This document shows positions 21,973 through 33,959 of a stretch of 64,000 nucleotides of DNA, one piece after another. The notes beneath the pieces are model-generated. The model ran no database searches. It had not been told where the DNA came from and was given only the letters and a program-made list of their open reading frames with translations. Within the stretch, counting starts at the first letter, position 1. Each line of letters starts with the position of its first letter. Location: positions 29,447,426 through 29,511,425 of the forward strand of contig NC_090321.1 of assembly GCF_040869045.1 (NCBI RefSeq), given 5' to 3'. The position numbers and the translations under genes were made by a program. The stretch comes from Eurosta solidaginis. Its lineage: Eukaryota; Arthropoda; Insecta; Diptera; Tephritidae.

Positions 21973-23507
21973 AACAAGTAAGGAAGGCTAAGTTCGGGTG
22001 CAACCGAACATTACATACTCAGTTGAGAGCTATGGAGACAAAATAAGGAAAATCACCATGTAGGAAAATGAACCCAGGGTAACCCTGGAATGTGGTTGTA
22101 TGACATGTGTATGAAATGGAAGGTATTACAGAGTATTTTAAGAGAGAGTAGGTCATAGTTCTATGGATGGACGCCATTTAGGGATATCGCCAGGTGGACC
22201 AGGGCTGACTCTAGAATTTGTTTGTACGATATGGGTATCAAATGAAAGGTGTTACTGACCATTTTAAGAGGGAGCGGGCCTTAGGTCTATCGGAGGAAGC
22301 CTTTTCGAGATATCGCCATAAAGGTGGGCCAGGAGTGACTCTATAATGTGCTTGTACGATATCGGTATCAAATGAAAGGTGTTAATGAGCATTTTAAAAA
22401 GGAATGGGCCTTAGTTCTATAGGTGAACGCCTTTTCGAGATATCGCCATAAAGGTGGAACAGGGGTGACTCTAGAATGTGTTTGTATGATATGGGCATCA
22501 ATGTTAATGAGTATTTTAAACGGGAGTGATCCTTAGTTCCACAGGTGGACGCCGTTTCGAGGTATCGCCATAAAGGTGGACCAGGGGTGACTCTAGAATA
22601 TGTTTGTACGATATGGGAATGAAATGAGAGGTGTTACTGAGCATTTTAAGAGGGAGTGGGCATTAGGTCTATAGGTGGACGCCTTTTCGAGATATCGCCA
22701 TTAGGGTGGGCCAGGGGTGACTCTAGAATGTGTTTGTACGATATAGATATCAAATTAAAGGTATTAATGAGGGTTTTAAAAGCGAGTGGCCCTTAGATGT
22801 ATATGTGAAGGTGTTTTCGCGATATCAACCAAAATGTGGACCAGGGTGATCCAGAAAATCAACTGTCGGATACTGCTAATTTATTTATATATGCAATACC
22901 ACAAATAGTATTCCTGCCAATATTCCAAGGGCTGTTGATTTCGCCCTATAGAACTTTTTCATTTTCTTCTACTTAATATGGTAGGTGTCACACCCATTTT
23001 ACAAAGTTTTTTCTAAAGTTATATTTTGCGTCAATAAACCAATCAAATTACCATGTTTCATCCCTTTTTTAGTATTTGGTATAGAATTATGGCATTTTTT
23101 TCATTTTTCGTAATATTCGATATCGAAAAAGTGGGCGTGGTTATAGTCGGATTTCGGCCATTTTTATACCAAGATAAAGTGAGTTCAGATAAGTACGTGG
23201 ACTAAGTATAGTAAAGATATATCGGTTTTTGCTCAAGTTATCGTGTTAACGGATGAGATGAGTGCCCAGGAATCTACATACCAAAATTTCATCAAGATAC
23301 CTCAAAACTTACTCAAGTTATCGTGTTAACGGGCAGACGGACGGACGAACGGACGGACGGACATGGCTCAATCAAATTGTTTTTCGATACTGATGATTTT
23401 GATATATGGAAGTCTATATCTATCTCGATTCCTTTATACCTGTACAACCAACCGTTATCCAATCAAAGTTAATATACTCTGTGAACTCTGCTCAACTGAG
23501 TATAAAA
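21973..23507 (-). mobile_element. HINE/DINE-1-like element, copy D (internally deleted)
   Basis: Both ends are present: hairpin 21992-22009 (loop GTGCAA) and inverted subterminal repeat 23491-23503. The array (22130-22830) has about 5 units. The core jumps from the first CAAGTTATCGTGTTAACGG (23236-23252) straight to ATGAGATGAGTGCCCAGGA, losing several hundred bases present in B, C and E. (ACGG)n is at 23330-23362. Confidence 0.85.
22130..22830. repeat. 130-bp tandem array inside HINE D, about 5 units
   Basis: Same unit family; variant units with GAGCATTTTAAGAGGGAG resemble those in copy E more than those in B or C. Confidence 0.9.
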
Positions 23508-24570
23508 ACTTTTAATATTTAGGAAAAAAGTCTAAGCATCACAACATTAGGATGGACAAAGCGAAATTTCGTTCACCCATACTTTGTAAATCTCTTCATA
23601 GCCCTTTCACCCGTGAGCGGCATTACAACCAGCACTCCAGCAATGATCGATCTGTTGCGACCAAACAAACTTTCTTTTCGTAAATTTAAAAATTTTCGGC
23701 GCCCATCTCAGTTTCTCCAGCCTTCCTTTCTTTTTAGATCAGCATATCCAACCCCTCTCTTCCTCCCCTTCATCGTGATTTCGCCTTCTAATTTTCCTCT
23801 TTCCTTCTCTGCGGATAAAATGCAGGCAGTCACTCATTGGGACAACTTATCTCTACAGCTTCCAAAAGCTACCTTTGGTGGTAATCAGGTGCACAACGGG
23901 ACATTTAGCAGCGACACTTGCACCATCAGCGATTAAGTGCGAGCTGTATGTATTTAAAATAAATATTTTGAGCCACTTATGCTGAACTAGTTGAGAGTAT
24001 GTTCTAAAGGTCTGCAATGGTAAATAATTCCTATTTCATAGGACATCCCATTTTTAAAAGTGTCATTTGAAAGCAACTCGAGGGGACAGAATTAAAACTA
24101 GTCTCTTAACGAGATAGCTATGCGCTAGTCGCTGCAGTTTTATTATAGTACTATAGATCTTATTCTCACTGTTTCTCTTCTTCTTTATCTTCAGTTTTTC
24201 TTTTTTTTTCCCACCTTTAACTAGTACTCTGCCGTGAGCCCTTGCACTTTCCTTCTGTTCCTTGTTTTCCTTTCCCTTTCTCGTTCCTCTATTTCTCCAT
24301 TTCTCTATCTCTTCAACTGCCCCCTTTATGATCTTTTTTTGCTTTCTTTATTGTACTTGTCCTTAATCATTTTCGTATATATAATATTTATTGTCCCCCT
24401 TGCTGCTCTCTTGATCCCTTCTTTTTTCTTCAATCTCTTCGCTTCCTCTTCCACTGCTTTCCAGTTTTCCTTTTCAATACTCCTTAAACTTTAACTCTTA
24501 AATCGCGAAATTGTTTTAAAACAATATCAAAATTTAAAAAAAAAAAATCCAAAAATAGAAATATAATAGC
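23508..24570. other. No recognised gene
   Basis: An open frame at 23613-23936 (107 codons) has ordinary composition but no motif I recognise. 24170-24480 is pyrimidine-rich and gives a leucine/serine/phenylalanine-rich frame (24234-24494) that is composition-driven. Confidence 0.45.
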
Positions 24571-25060
24571 AGTCATGAGTCTACAGTCCTCTCTTTTTAA
24601 TGATAGAAGCAACTTTGTTAATCTAAGGTTGTAAGACCTACACATAATCTTCGACACTTTACAGAACCGCGCGTGGACCCACGCCTTTCCCGCTTGATCG
24701 ATCATGTGCACCTCTCGCCTTCTCTTAAACTCGCCCAATCTAATTGGGACGTCCACGGAGCAACAAGCTTCAAGGGATGCGCTCTTTCTAGCTAGTTCAT
24801 CCACTTTTTCATCCCCATCTATTCCCGTATGCCCTGGGACCCCATATAGATGTATGCTATTGCCCGTCCCAATTCTTTCCAAGAATGGCTTACACTCTAA
24901 AACTCTTTTAAATGATGAGCTATGCGAGATTATTGCCTTAATTGCTGCTTGGCTGTCAATATAAAATTCAACACGGCTGCAGTTTAAGCTATTCTCTTCC
25001 AGTGTTTCTATTGCTTTGGTTACGGGTAATACTTCCGCTTGGAAAACGTTAAAGTTGTAA
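24571..25060 (-). mobile_element. LINE family L RNase H fragment, longest frame
   Basis: The minus strand reads FQAEV (near 25045), then YIDSQAAIKA, then GVPGHTGIDGDEKVDELARKSA, then a basic linker with FKRRRE and LTKLLLSLKREDCRLMTAI. E, D and the final D of RNase H are visible; the first D is lost by 5' truncation just upstream. PGH is preceded by GV rather than the usual WV. The 3' end is cut at about 24571, before the zinc knuckle, and runs into a poly-A/T stretch. The frame is open across the retained part, so this is the youngest or least damaged copy of the family here. Confidence 0.85.
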
Positions 25061-26053
25061 AAACGTTGACGATAATAGCTTTTTGCAAAAAAAATATTTT
25101 TTAGGTTTTGGGGAGTATTTTGGTCGAAAAATTGACCCTTTCGCCTTTTTTTTCGCAGGCTCGAAAACTATTTTTTTGGGTATGCGTAGTGAAACTTTTT
25201 TTCCTGAGCCCAAATCGATGGCGCGGTATCAGTTAATAAATCGACCCAGTCTAATGTGTATACATTAGAGGGGTCATTATAAATCAGATAAATGATTTTT
25301 TAGGCTCTCTCCCTTAGACGTTAATTCCTGGGTTAAAAACATCGCAAATTAATGTTTGTCCCGATTGCAGACGAGTAAGGGGCGTTACGCAAGAGTCAAA
25401 AATAATATTGCTCCATAGTGGCTCAAAAACTAAAGACTACATTTTTTTATTTTTATCAAATCAATATCACATATAAGTATTGGTCCTCGTTGGATATGGT
25501 TAAGGGGTATCCGTGTCAGATTTTATTATATTGAATCTTCCTTGAGCAATCTGAATTTGTAAGTCTGAACGGTTGTGTTATCTATTTTGAGAATTAAAAA
25601 TCAAAAAATTCAATTTTAATTTTTTCAGTCTCCATTGAACAAACCGTAACTTGCACCCTGCGTGACACCGCTTAACCTTCTGTTATCGGGGCCAAAATTT
25701 ATATGTGATATTTCGAACCTAGGTATTAACGTCTGAAGTGGTGAGATTGGAAAAAATTGAATTGATTTATAAGGACCACCCTAATACAAATACGTATATA
25801 AAATTTAAGGTTTTCTCAGTGATTGAGAATTTTATGATAGTCTGGGGCTTGTTTTTTTTTACTATTGCTCCGGCTTTAAGCATGTACAGAGCCATGTCAT
25901 ACAAGAGTGATAGCATTTCTTGTGCTTTGCTATGAGCTACATCCTGTTTTGAAGCGTAGCAACTCTGCTCTATGCTCTGTTCATTTTCAGAGCCAGAGCA
26001 ATAGAGCAGCATATTTTTTCTTGCTGCTGCCACTTTGGAGTAGGCAACTACTA
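25061..26053. other. No recognised gene
   Basis: Long AT-rich stretch with T-runs. The texture suggests an old mobile element, but there is no second copy in the window and no terminal repeats were seen. Short frames on both strands (25738-25935, 25767-26066) overlap each other and have no motif. Confidence 0.4.
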
Positions 26054-26325
26054 CGGCGGCCGCCATGGTGTGGTTGTAGCGTGCTTCACTTATAAAATGT
26101 TTTCCTAAGTGGGGTCGCCCATCGGCAGTGGTTTGAAAATATATAAAACACCGAGTGTATTTCTGTCATGAAAAGTTTCTCAGAGAAAACTCATCTGTCT
26201 TGCAGATGCCGTTCAGAATTGACATAAAACATCGAATACCACCAATTTATAGGAAATATTAAAAGAAGCTCGATGCAAATTGGAAGAGAAACTCGACTTA
26301 AAAATTTCTACAAAGGCTAATCGCG
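26054..26325 (+). mobile_element. tRNA-like SINE, copy 1 (promoter region partly deleted)
   Basis: The head GCGGCCGCCATGGTGTGGTTGTAGCGTGC resembles a tRNA 5' half with an A box. The region that should hold the B box (as in 62952-63205 and 45505-45838) is replaced or deleted after GTGCTTC. The body shares ACACCGAGTGTATTTCTGTC, AAAACTCATCTG, GATGCCGTTC and GAAGCTCGATGCAAATTGGA-like blocks with the other copies. Confidence 0.7.
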
Positions 26326-27589
26326 CCAAGTATTTTTTTTTTTTTTTTTTTGTTTTTTTTTGAAATATTATTTTTTCTAGTCGTTGCACTGCAGCACTTA
26401 CAAGCTCACCAAATATCTCCTCCTAATAAGATCTGATCAAACTAATTGCTTCCATTTTCCTACTAAATAGTTATCCAATCACTTACTCATAACAATGTTC
26501 CATTTATGCAACCATGCAAACAAAAAATGGATATAAAATATGAAAGTGTATTTTATTACCAAATCAGCGCAAAACTTTCAATTTAATTTTTATTGTTATT
26601 TTGCTACCGAAAGTAATTAAGCATGCAGTATAATTTTATGAGCTAAAAGTTTTTGATAGATACTCATATCATTTATATTAGAACTTGAGGGTAAACAGGC
26701 TAATACAACAACAAAGGAAGAAGTTCAAGACAATTGAATGCAAGAAGCAGCTTTTATATAGCTAGAGGACCATTCAATTTCTCAAAAACTTTCCGCCTTT
26801 TATGACAGTTTTTCAACTTGATTTAGCAATTTGATTATGCGAATCTTCCCTTTTTTTTTTGAAACTTTCGCTTGACCAATCAAACAGCCAGTAGACGATG
26901 AGCAGAAATGAAGCATGAGTCATGCTCTGAGTGGTGGACAGATAATCAAAAGAAGCATGAACTGAATGGGCTACTTTTTCCCTTCTTCTTGAATGTGAGT
27001 GTAAGAGTAATGAAGTTCATAAGTACGTATGTTCAAAATATAGCAATAAATACAAACATCTTGTTAAGTTAATATAATACAAGTAAGTAATACAAATTAT
27101 TAATAGCCGAAAATTGAAAGCAGCGATTTGCAGCTCTCACCGCCTTTGCTATCGAAATCTATTGAACTGTAAAGCAAATTCAATTTCATTCAAAGACGAC
27201 AGTATAAATACTTGTAAATCAAATGCATCTTCAAAGTACATATATATATATGTATATATCTATATACAAAGGCAATTTATTGAGAAGCAAATATAAATTG
27301 GTATGTCTAATAAAAATTTATTGGAATGGGATAGACAGTAAAAATGGCAAGCAATTATTTTGATTAAAAAAAATTTCCTCGTATATAAAAGGGCGCAAAA
27401 ATCAAATGGAAAATTTTCATGCCACCAAACCTCAAGTCATATAAGCAATGACTAATTTAAGGCTCTTAATACTGATAGTGTGGGTATGAGTATGATTAAA
27501 AAAAAATGAGGGCTGAGATTCGCATATGCGTTTTTCTGGTATGCCACAAAAAGCGTGACACAAGCGCAACATTTACATGATGAAAGTTT
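26326..27589. other. No recognised gene; AT-rich, poly-T run
   Basis: Poly-T interrupted by single G at about 26333-26361. A short TATA-rich run is at 27240-27262. No frames with motifs. Confidence 0.5.
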
Positions 27590-27900
27590 TGATGGTCCTT
27601 TGCCTGATTCAGATCCGGAATAAGGACTAGTTCGACCATCTCGGGAACGATTTTGTATGACCACATGAAACCTTTTGGCCAAACCGCCCTCCCACCACCT
27701 ACATCCATTAGGAACTTTGGGTAGCCGGAGCCTCGGTTTTTAAAGAAACAGGATTCGCTACGGGTAGGTGAGGTTTACAATTTGGTTGAAGAACTTATTT
27801 ATTGCGCTGGCAACCCCTTGAATCAATTAGGTATTTTAGTCGCCTCTTACGACACGCATACCTGCCGCGGGTATATTTTAAGCCCTTTAACCCGGTAGGG
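27590..27900 (-). repeat. Dispersed repeat R (leader-type), copy 1
   Basis: On the minus strand it carries, in order: GGGTATA..CCGCGGCAGGTATG, CGTAAGAGGCGACTAAAATACC, ATTGTAAACCTCACCTACCCG, GAGGCTCCGGC, GAGATGGTCGAACTAGT and ATCCGG...CAAAGGACCATCA. The same blocks in the same order occur on the plus strand at 53345-53640 and in part at 34262-34480 (minus), 47500-47690 and 61838-61900 (plus). The open frames over it are not motif-bearing. Confidence 0.75.
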
Positions 27901-28032
27901 AATGATTTTAACAAAACTAGATCACCCCTGAGGATGCTAGGAAGCCTAGCGAAACGTAGGGTCGAAAAAGTGGAGTTTATATAACTTGCACTTCAAAACA
28001 AATTGGTCAGAAAGCCTAATTTCAATCGGATT
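27901..28032. other. Short unique gap between repeats R and P
   Basis: Nothing recognised. Confidence 0.4.
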
Positions 28033-28290
28033 GTAAACATCTTTGCACACGGTGTGGCGAGTCCACAATGTAAGCGCAAGGTAATTGTAGGGTAAATGCA
28101 AGTTTGAAGTGATATGCTATATGGGGGATTATAGAATGTAAACATAACTGAAATCACCACCCTGTAGCGTAATGTGGGAACAATGTTCGTTGTAGAGTTG
28201 ATACTGGCAAAAGCATACAGCACATCAAGGAAAGGCAAGAATAGTAAAGGCTATAGTAAGCAAATTAAAGGAACGGAATATAAAGAAAAG
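28033..28290 (+). repeat. Dispersed repeat P, copy 2
   Basis: Matches 1977-2145 and 2357-2440, with the intervening ~200 bp missing. Here it leads directly into the 11-bp periodic array at 28330, whereas at locus 1 the array lies 1.1 kb further on, beyond an inserted LINE. Confidence 0.65.
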
Positions 28291-28329
28291 GTACTGAAAT
28301 TCGTGGGTGTTTTAGCGATTAATTATAGG

Positions 28330-29030
28330 TTTTATATAAGCGAGCTATCTATTTCTTATATATGAGTTATCGGGTTTTATAAATGTTTTATCGACAATGT
28401 ACATACGAATTACCGATTTTTTATAGAACTGCTATGAATGTTCTACTGATAGCACATGCTATCGATGAGTTATCGATTTTTTATCGACGAGTTATCGGTT
28501 GGTTGCCGAAAAAGTATCGATTTACTATCGAAAAAATATCGGATATATTTCGAAAAGTTATCGATATGTTATCAAATATTTACCAATTTGTTATCGAATT
28601 GTTGTCGATTAGCTATCGGTGTGTAACCAATTTGCTATCGGCGCATTATCGGGAGGTTTTCGAAAAGTTAATTATTTTTTATCGAAAAATGTTCGATTAG
28701 TTATCAAAAAGTTATGGATTTTTAACAAAACGTTTTCCAAAATGTATCGGTTTATTTTCAAAACATGATAAACTTTTTATCGAAAATGTACCGTTATTTA
28801 ATCTATAATATATCGGTTTGTTAACGATTTGTTGGTGCAATGATACGAATTTGTTACCCCCGTGCTATAGATTCGCAATCGAAGTTATCGTTTTGCTATC
28901 GATTTGTTATCAAGAAAAAAAATTTAATATCGAAAATTCATCAGTCTCTAGTCGGAGTGTCAGCAACTTGTTAACGGCGTGCTATCAATTAGTTGATTTG
29001 TTATCGACGGTTTATTGATTCTTTTAAAAC
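28330..29030 (+). repeat. 11-bp periodic ATCG repeat, locus 3 (best preserved)
   Basis: From about 28455, ATCG-type tetramers recur every 11 bases in unbroken register for roughly 20 units (spacers such as ATTTACT, AAAAAAT, AAAAGTT, AATTGTT), with decayed units to about 29010. TATCGAT words are frequent. It ends in CAGATACCAATAAA, as at locus 1. The 105-codon open frame 28383-28700 is a by-product of the repeat. Confidence 0.88.
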
Positions 29031-29749
29031 AGATACCAATAAAGCTTCAATGACTCATCTGTATCTCGCCGGTAACAAGCCTAGAGTACTTAGTACTTAC
29101 CCTTTTTTTCTAATCTTTGCTGATACAAAGGCGAGTCAAACCCTATACAAAATGTTATATCTAAGCTTTAAACAATGAATAGACAATATAGATCTAAAAA
29201 AATGATTCCTGGTTCGAATTCGAGTTCTGGAAAATGTGTACATCATGACGATGGTGGATACCCAAGTACATCGAAAGGCTGGGAAAAAGCATTGGGATCT
29301 TCACCGCGGGAGCTAAAGGAATTGTAGGCCACAAAGATGCCAGCCTGAACTACGACATTAAGTCAGTGATCTTAAGGTGGACTTGCTTCTCCGCAACTTT
29401 AACCGAAATTACAGTTTTTTGCGGTTATTTATACGGTTGGTGTGAAAACTGACTCCTTAAGCTAGTACCAAAATAGTTGCTCAACGATATTAGATTTTTG
29501 TATCGAAGCCATGAATCAGCTAAGTAGTATGGTGGAAGGCCGCATGGCACATCATAGTTCAGAGCAAGTGTTGATCAAGCATCCGAAGAACTCTGTAAGG
29601 CGTTTTCTACACGGAAAGGCTATTTTTTGTAGCAAGGTGATGAGTTGTTACCACATCATTCATACGTAGCCGAAGTAAACGACTGTAAAATTTCAGCTGA
29701 TATTCTTGACTCCTTATTGTTTACGGCTTTCCAAACTTATATAAATTCT
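29031..29749. other. No recognised gene
   Basis: Unique sequence; short frames at 28993-29178 and 29645-29845 have no motif. Confidence 0.5.
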
Positions 29750-30207
29750 TTTAAATTTGAACAGCACCACGCCCATTTTTCCGATACATATACATCAAAT
29801 TTGCACTTTACAACTTTAAGTCAACCCAGCCGACAAGTTTTATAACTTTATCGGCATTTTGTTTCCATTTTTCACATTTTCGAAATTTTCGATATCGAAA
29901 AATTGGACGTGGTTATAATCCCATTGCGCTTCTTTTCAATTCAAGCCTATTCCCAATTTTCGTTCAAGATATAGTGCTAACCGAAAGATGGACGGACAGA
30001 CGGTCCGACCAGGCTCAATCTCAATATTTTTCTATACTGATAGTTTTGATATATTGAAGAAGGTCAGGCCTGTTTCGGGCTTTGGCACAAATATTCGAAT
30101 CGATCTTGAATCAGTACCGTACGCTTCGTTCTTTGCTTTTCTAGTGAACCTTTGGACTATTTGCCCCTACTTTCAATTTTCTCGGTCAACGCTGCTCAAA
30201 GTTAAAT
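29750..30207 (-). mobile_element. Old, diverged HINE remnant abutting copy E
   Basis: Contains the core module TTTTCGAAATTTTCGATATCGAAAA with a degenerate GGACGTGGTTATAATCC (29880-29922), then a short GGACGGACAGACGG tract (29990-30003) and a degenerate end CTGATAGTTTTGATATATTGAAG. The last bases GCTGCTCAAAGTTAAATA resemble the family terminus GCTCAACTGAGTATA and stop exactly where copy E begins. Confidence 0.65.
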
Positions 30208-30209
30208 AG

Positions 30210-33200
30210 AACAAGTAAGGAAAGCTAAGTTCGGGTGTAACCGAACATTACATACTCAGTTGAGAGCTATGGAGACAAAATAAGGAAAATCACCATGTAG
30301 GAAAATGAACCTGGGTAACCCTGGAATGTAGTTGTATGACATGTGTATCAAATGGAAGGTATTAAAGAGTATTTTAAGAGAGAGTAGGCCATAGTTCTAT
30401 GGATGGACGCCATTTAGGGATATCGCCATAAAGGTGGACCAGGGCTGACTCTAGAATGTGTTTGTACGATATGGGTATCAAATGAAAGGTGATAACGAGT
30501 ATTTTAAAAGGGAATGGGCTTTGGTTCTATAGGTGAACGCCTTTTCGAGAAATCGCCATAAAGGTGGACCAGGGGTGACTCTAGAATATGTTTGTACGAT
30601 ATGTGTATCAAATGAAAGCTGTTAATGAGTATTTTGAAAAGGAGTGATCCTTAGTTCCCTAGGTGGACGCCGTTTCGAGATATCGCCATAAAGGTGGACC
30701 AGGGGTGTCTCTAGTTGTACGATATGGGAATCAAATGAAAGGTGTTACTGAGCATTTTAAGAGAGAGTGGGCATTAGGTCTATAGGTGGACGCTTTTCGA
30801 AATGTCGCCATTAGGGTGGGCCAGGGGTGACTCTAGAATGTGTTTGTATGATATGGGTATCAAATGAAAGATGGTAATGAGTATTTTAAAAGGGAGTAAT
30901 CCTTAGTTCTATAGGTGGGCGCCTTTTCGAGATATCGCCATAAAGGTGGACCAAGGGTGACTCTAGAATGTTTGTACGATATGGGTATCAAACGAAAGGT
31001 GTTACTGTGCATTTTAAGAGGGAGTGGGCATGAGGTCTATTGGTGGACGCCTTTTCGAGATATCGTCATTAGGGTGGGCCAGGGGTGACTAGAATGTGTT
31101 TGTATGATATGGGTATCAAACGAATGGTGTTACTGAGCATTTTAAGAGGGAGTGGGCATTAGGTCTATAGGTGGACGCCTTTTCGAGATATCGCCATTAG
31201 GGTGGGCCAGGGGTGACTCTAGAATGTTTGTACGATATGGGTATCAAACGAAAGGTGTTACTGAGCATTTTAAGAGGGAGTGGGCATTAGGTCTATAGGT
31301 GGCCGCCTTTTCGAGATATCGCCATTAGAGTGGGCCAGGGGTGACTCTAGAATGTGTTTGTACGATATGGGTATCAAATGAAAGGTGGTAATGAGTATTT
31401 TAAAAGGGAGTATTACTTAGTTCTATAGGTGGACGCCTTTTCGAGATATCGCCATAAAGGTGGACCAAGGGTGACTCTAGAATGTTTGTACGATATGGGT
31501 ATCAAACGAAAGGTGTTACTGAGCATTTTAAGAGGGAGTGGGCATTAGGTCTATAGGTGGACGCCTTTTCGAGATATCGCCATTAGGGTGGGCCAGGGGT
31601 GACTCTAGAATGTTTGTACGATATGGATATCAAACGAAAGGTATTACTGAGCATTTTAAGAGGGAGTGGACATTAGGTCTATAGGTGGACGCCTTTTCGA
31701 GATATCGCCATTAGGGTGGCCCAGGGGTGACTCTAGAATGTTTTTACGATATGGGTATCAAACGAAAGGTGTTACTGAGCATTTTAAGAGGGAGTAGGCA
31801 TTAGGTCTATAGGTGGACGCCTTTTCGAGATATCGCCATTAGGGTGGGCCAGGGGTGACTCTAGAATGTGTTTGTACGATATGGATATCAAATGAAAGGT
31901 GGTAATGAGTATTTTAAAAGGGAGTAATCCTTAGTTCTATAGGTGGACGCCTTTTCGAGATATCGCCATAAAGGTGGACCAAGGGTGACTCTAGAATGTT
32001 TTTTCGATATGGGTATCAAACGAAAGGTGTTACTGAGCATTTTAAGAGGGAGTGGGCATTAGGTCTACAGGTGGACGCCTTTTCGAAATATCGCCATTAG
32101 GGTGGGCCAGGGTGTCTCTAGAATGTGTTTGTACGATATAGATATCAAATTAAAGGTATTAATGAGGGTTTTAAAAGCGAGTGACCCTTAGATGTATATG
32201 TGAAGGCGTTCTCGCGATATCGACCAAAATGTGGACCAGGTGATCCAGAAAAGCATCTGTCGGGTACTGCTAATTTATTTATATATGCAATACCACTAAC
32301 AGTATTCCTGCCAAGATTCCAAGGGCTGTTGATTTCGCCTTGTAGAACTTTTTCATTTTCTTCTACTTAATATGGTAGGTGTCACACCCATTTTACAAAG
32401 TTTTTTCCAAAGTTATATTTTGCGTCAATAAACCAATCCAGTTACCATGTTTCATCCCTTTTTTCGTATTTGGTATAGAATTATGGCATTTTTTTCATTT
32501 TTCGTAATTTTCGATATCGATAAAGTGGGCGTGGTTATGGTCGGATTTCGGCCATTTTTTATACCAAGATAAAGTGAGTTCAGCTAAGTACGTGGGCTAA
32601 GTTTAGTAAAGATATATCGGTTTTTGCTCAAGTTATTGTGTTAACGGCCGAGCGGAAGGACAGACGGTGGACTGTGTATAAAAACTGGGCGTGTCTTCCA
32701 CCCATTTTCACAGAGAACATTTACCGTCATAGAATCTATGCTCCTACCGGATTTGAGAAGGATTGGTAAATTTTTGTTCGACTTATGTCATTAAAAGTAT
32801 TCTAGACAAACTAAATGAAAATGGGCGAAGCCACGCCCATTTTGAAATTTTCTTTTATTTTTGTACTTTGTTGCATCATATCATTACTGCAGTTGAATTT
32901 TGACTTAATTTACTTATATACAGTAAAGATATTAAATTTTTTGTTAAAATTTGAATTTAAAAAAATTTTTTTTTAAAAAGTGGGCGTGTTCTTCATCCAA
33001 TTTTGTTAATTTTTATTTAGCACATATAGAGTAATAGTAGTAACGTTCCTGCCAAATTTCATCATGATATCTTCAACGACTGCCAAATTACAGCTTGCAA
33101 AACTTTTAAATTACCTTCTTGTAAAAGTGGGCGGTGCCACGCCCATTGTCCAAAATCTTACTAATTTTCTATTCTTCGTCATAACGTCAACCCATCTACC

Positions 33201-33562
33201 AAGTTTCATCGCTTTAACCGCCTTTGGCAATGAATTATCGCATTTTGTCGGTTTTTCGAAATTTTCGATATCGAAAAAGTGGGCGTGGTTATAGTCCGAT
33301 ATCGTTCATTTTAAATAGCGATCTGAGATGAGTGCTCAGGAATCGACATACCAAATTTCATCAAGATACCTCAAAATTTACTCAAGTTATCGTGTTAACG
33401 GACGGACGGACGGACATGGCTCAATCAAATTTTTTTTTGGATCCTGATTATTTTGATATATGGAAGTCTATATCTATCTCGATTCCTTTATATATGTACA
33501 ACCAACCGTTATCCAATCAAACTTAATATACTCTGTGAGCTCTGCTCAACTGAGTATAAAAA
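30210..33562 (-). mobile_element. HINE/DINE-1-like element, copy E (complete)
   Basis: Hairpin 30229-30246, left subterminal repeat near 30252, and right inverted partner 33546-33558. The array covers 30360-32240, the full core follows, and (ACGG)n is short (33398-33416, about four units). No target duplication was seen. Open frames in the core (33064-33294, 33332-33526) recur at the same place in other copies and are not coding. Confidence 0.85.
30360..32240. repeat. 130-bp tandem array inside HINE E, about 14-15 units, two unit types
   Basis: Type 1 units carry GAGCATTTTAAGAGGGAGTGGGCATTAGGTC with CGCCATTAGGGTGGGCC. Type 2 units carry GAGTATTTTAAAAGGGAGTAATCC with CGCCATAAAGGTGGACCAAGG. 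They alternate in blocks (one type 2 followed by two or three type 1), an early higher-order organisation. Confidence 0.9.
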
Positions 33563-33959
33563 TTTCGAAAAAAGCCGCAACAGCATTTCGAATCACAATT
33601 TAGTATGAGTGTGAATAAGGACTTTGCTAATTCATAGACTCAACAAAATTTTTGCCTCACTGAGCAAGCAAAACCACCAAAGTGATTTACTAACTAACGG
33701 CGTCACTGCCTGGTTGATTGCATTTACCACTTGCTTGCTTTGTTTCATAAATCTTTTCCTTTTTTTTAATATTCTTCAGAACAAATTGACAGCTAATAAA
33801 GTGTGCAACATTGCAGTGATGTCGGTTAAGGGGTGAAAATTGGGATGGTAGTTTATTTAACCTTTTGGTTTTTTTGTATCATTTTGTATGTACGAAAGAC
33901 TAGAAAGTATACTTTTTTTAACAAATACATAGTGTTGCTGTTAATGTTTTTGTCGTTGA
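33563..33959. other. No recognised gene
   Basis: Unique AT-rich; frame 33624-33836 has no motif. Confidence 0.45.

Noticed and set aside
24234..24494. Membrane-protein-like frame
   Set aside because: Pyrimidine-rich DNA gives F/L/S codons; no start context or domain.
24704..24964. 86-codon plus-strand frame
   Set aside because: It is the antisense of a clear RNase H frame.
26054..26120. Functional tRNA gene
   Set aside because: The B box is missing and the same head occurs with a long SINE body elsewhere.
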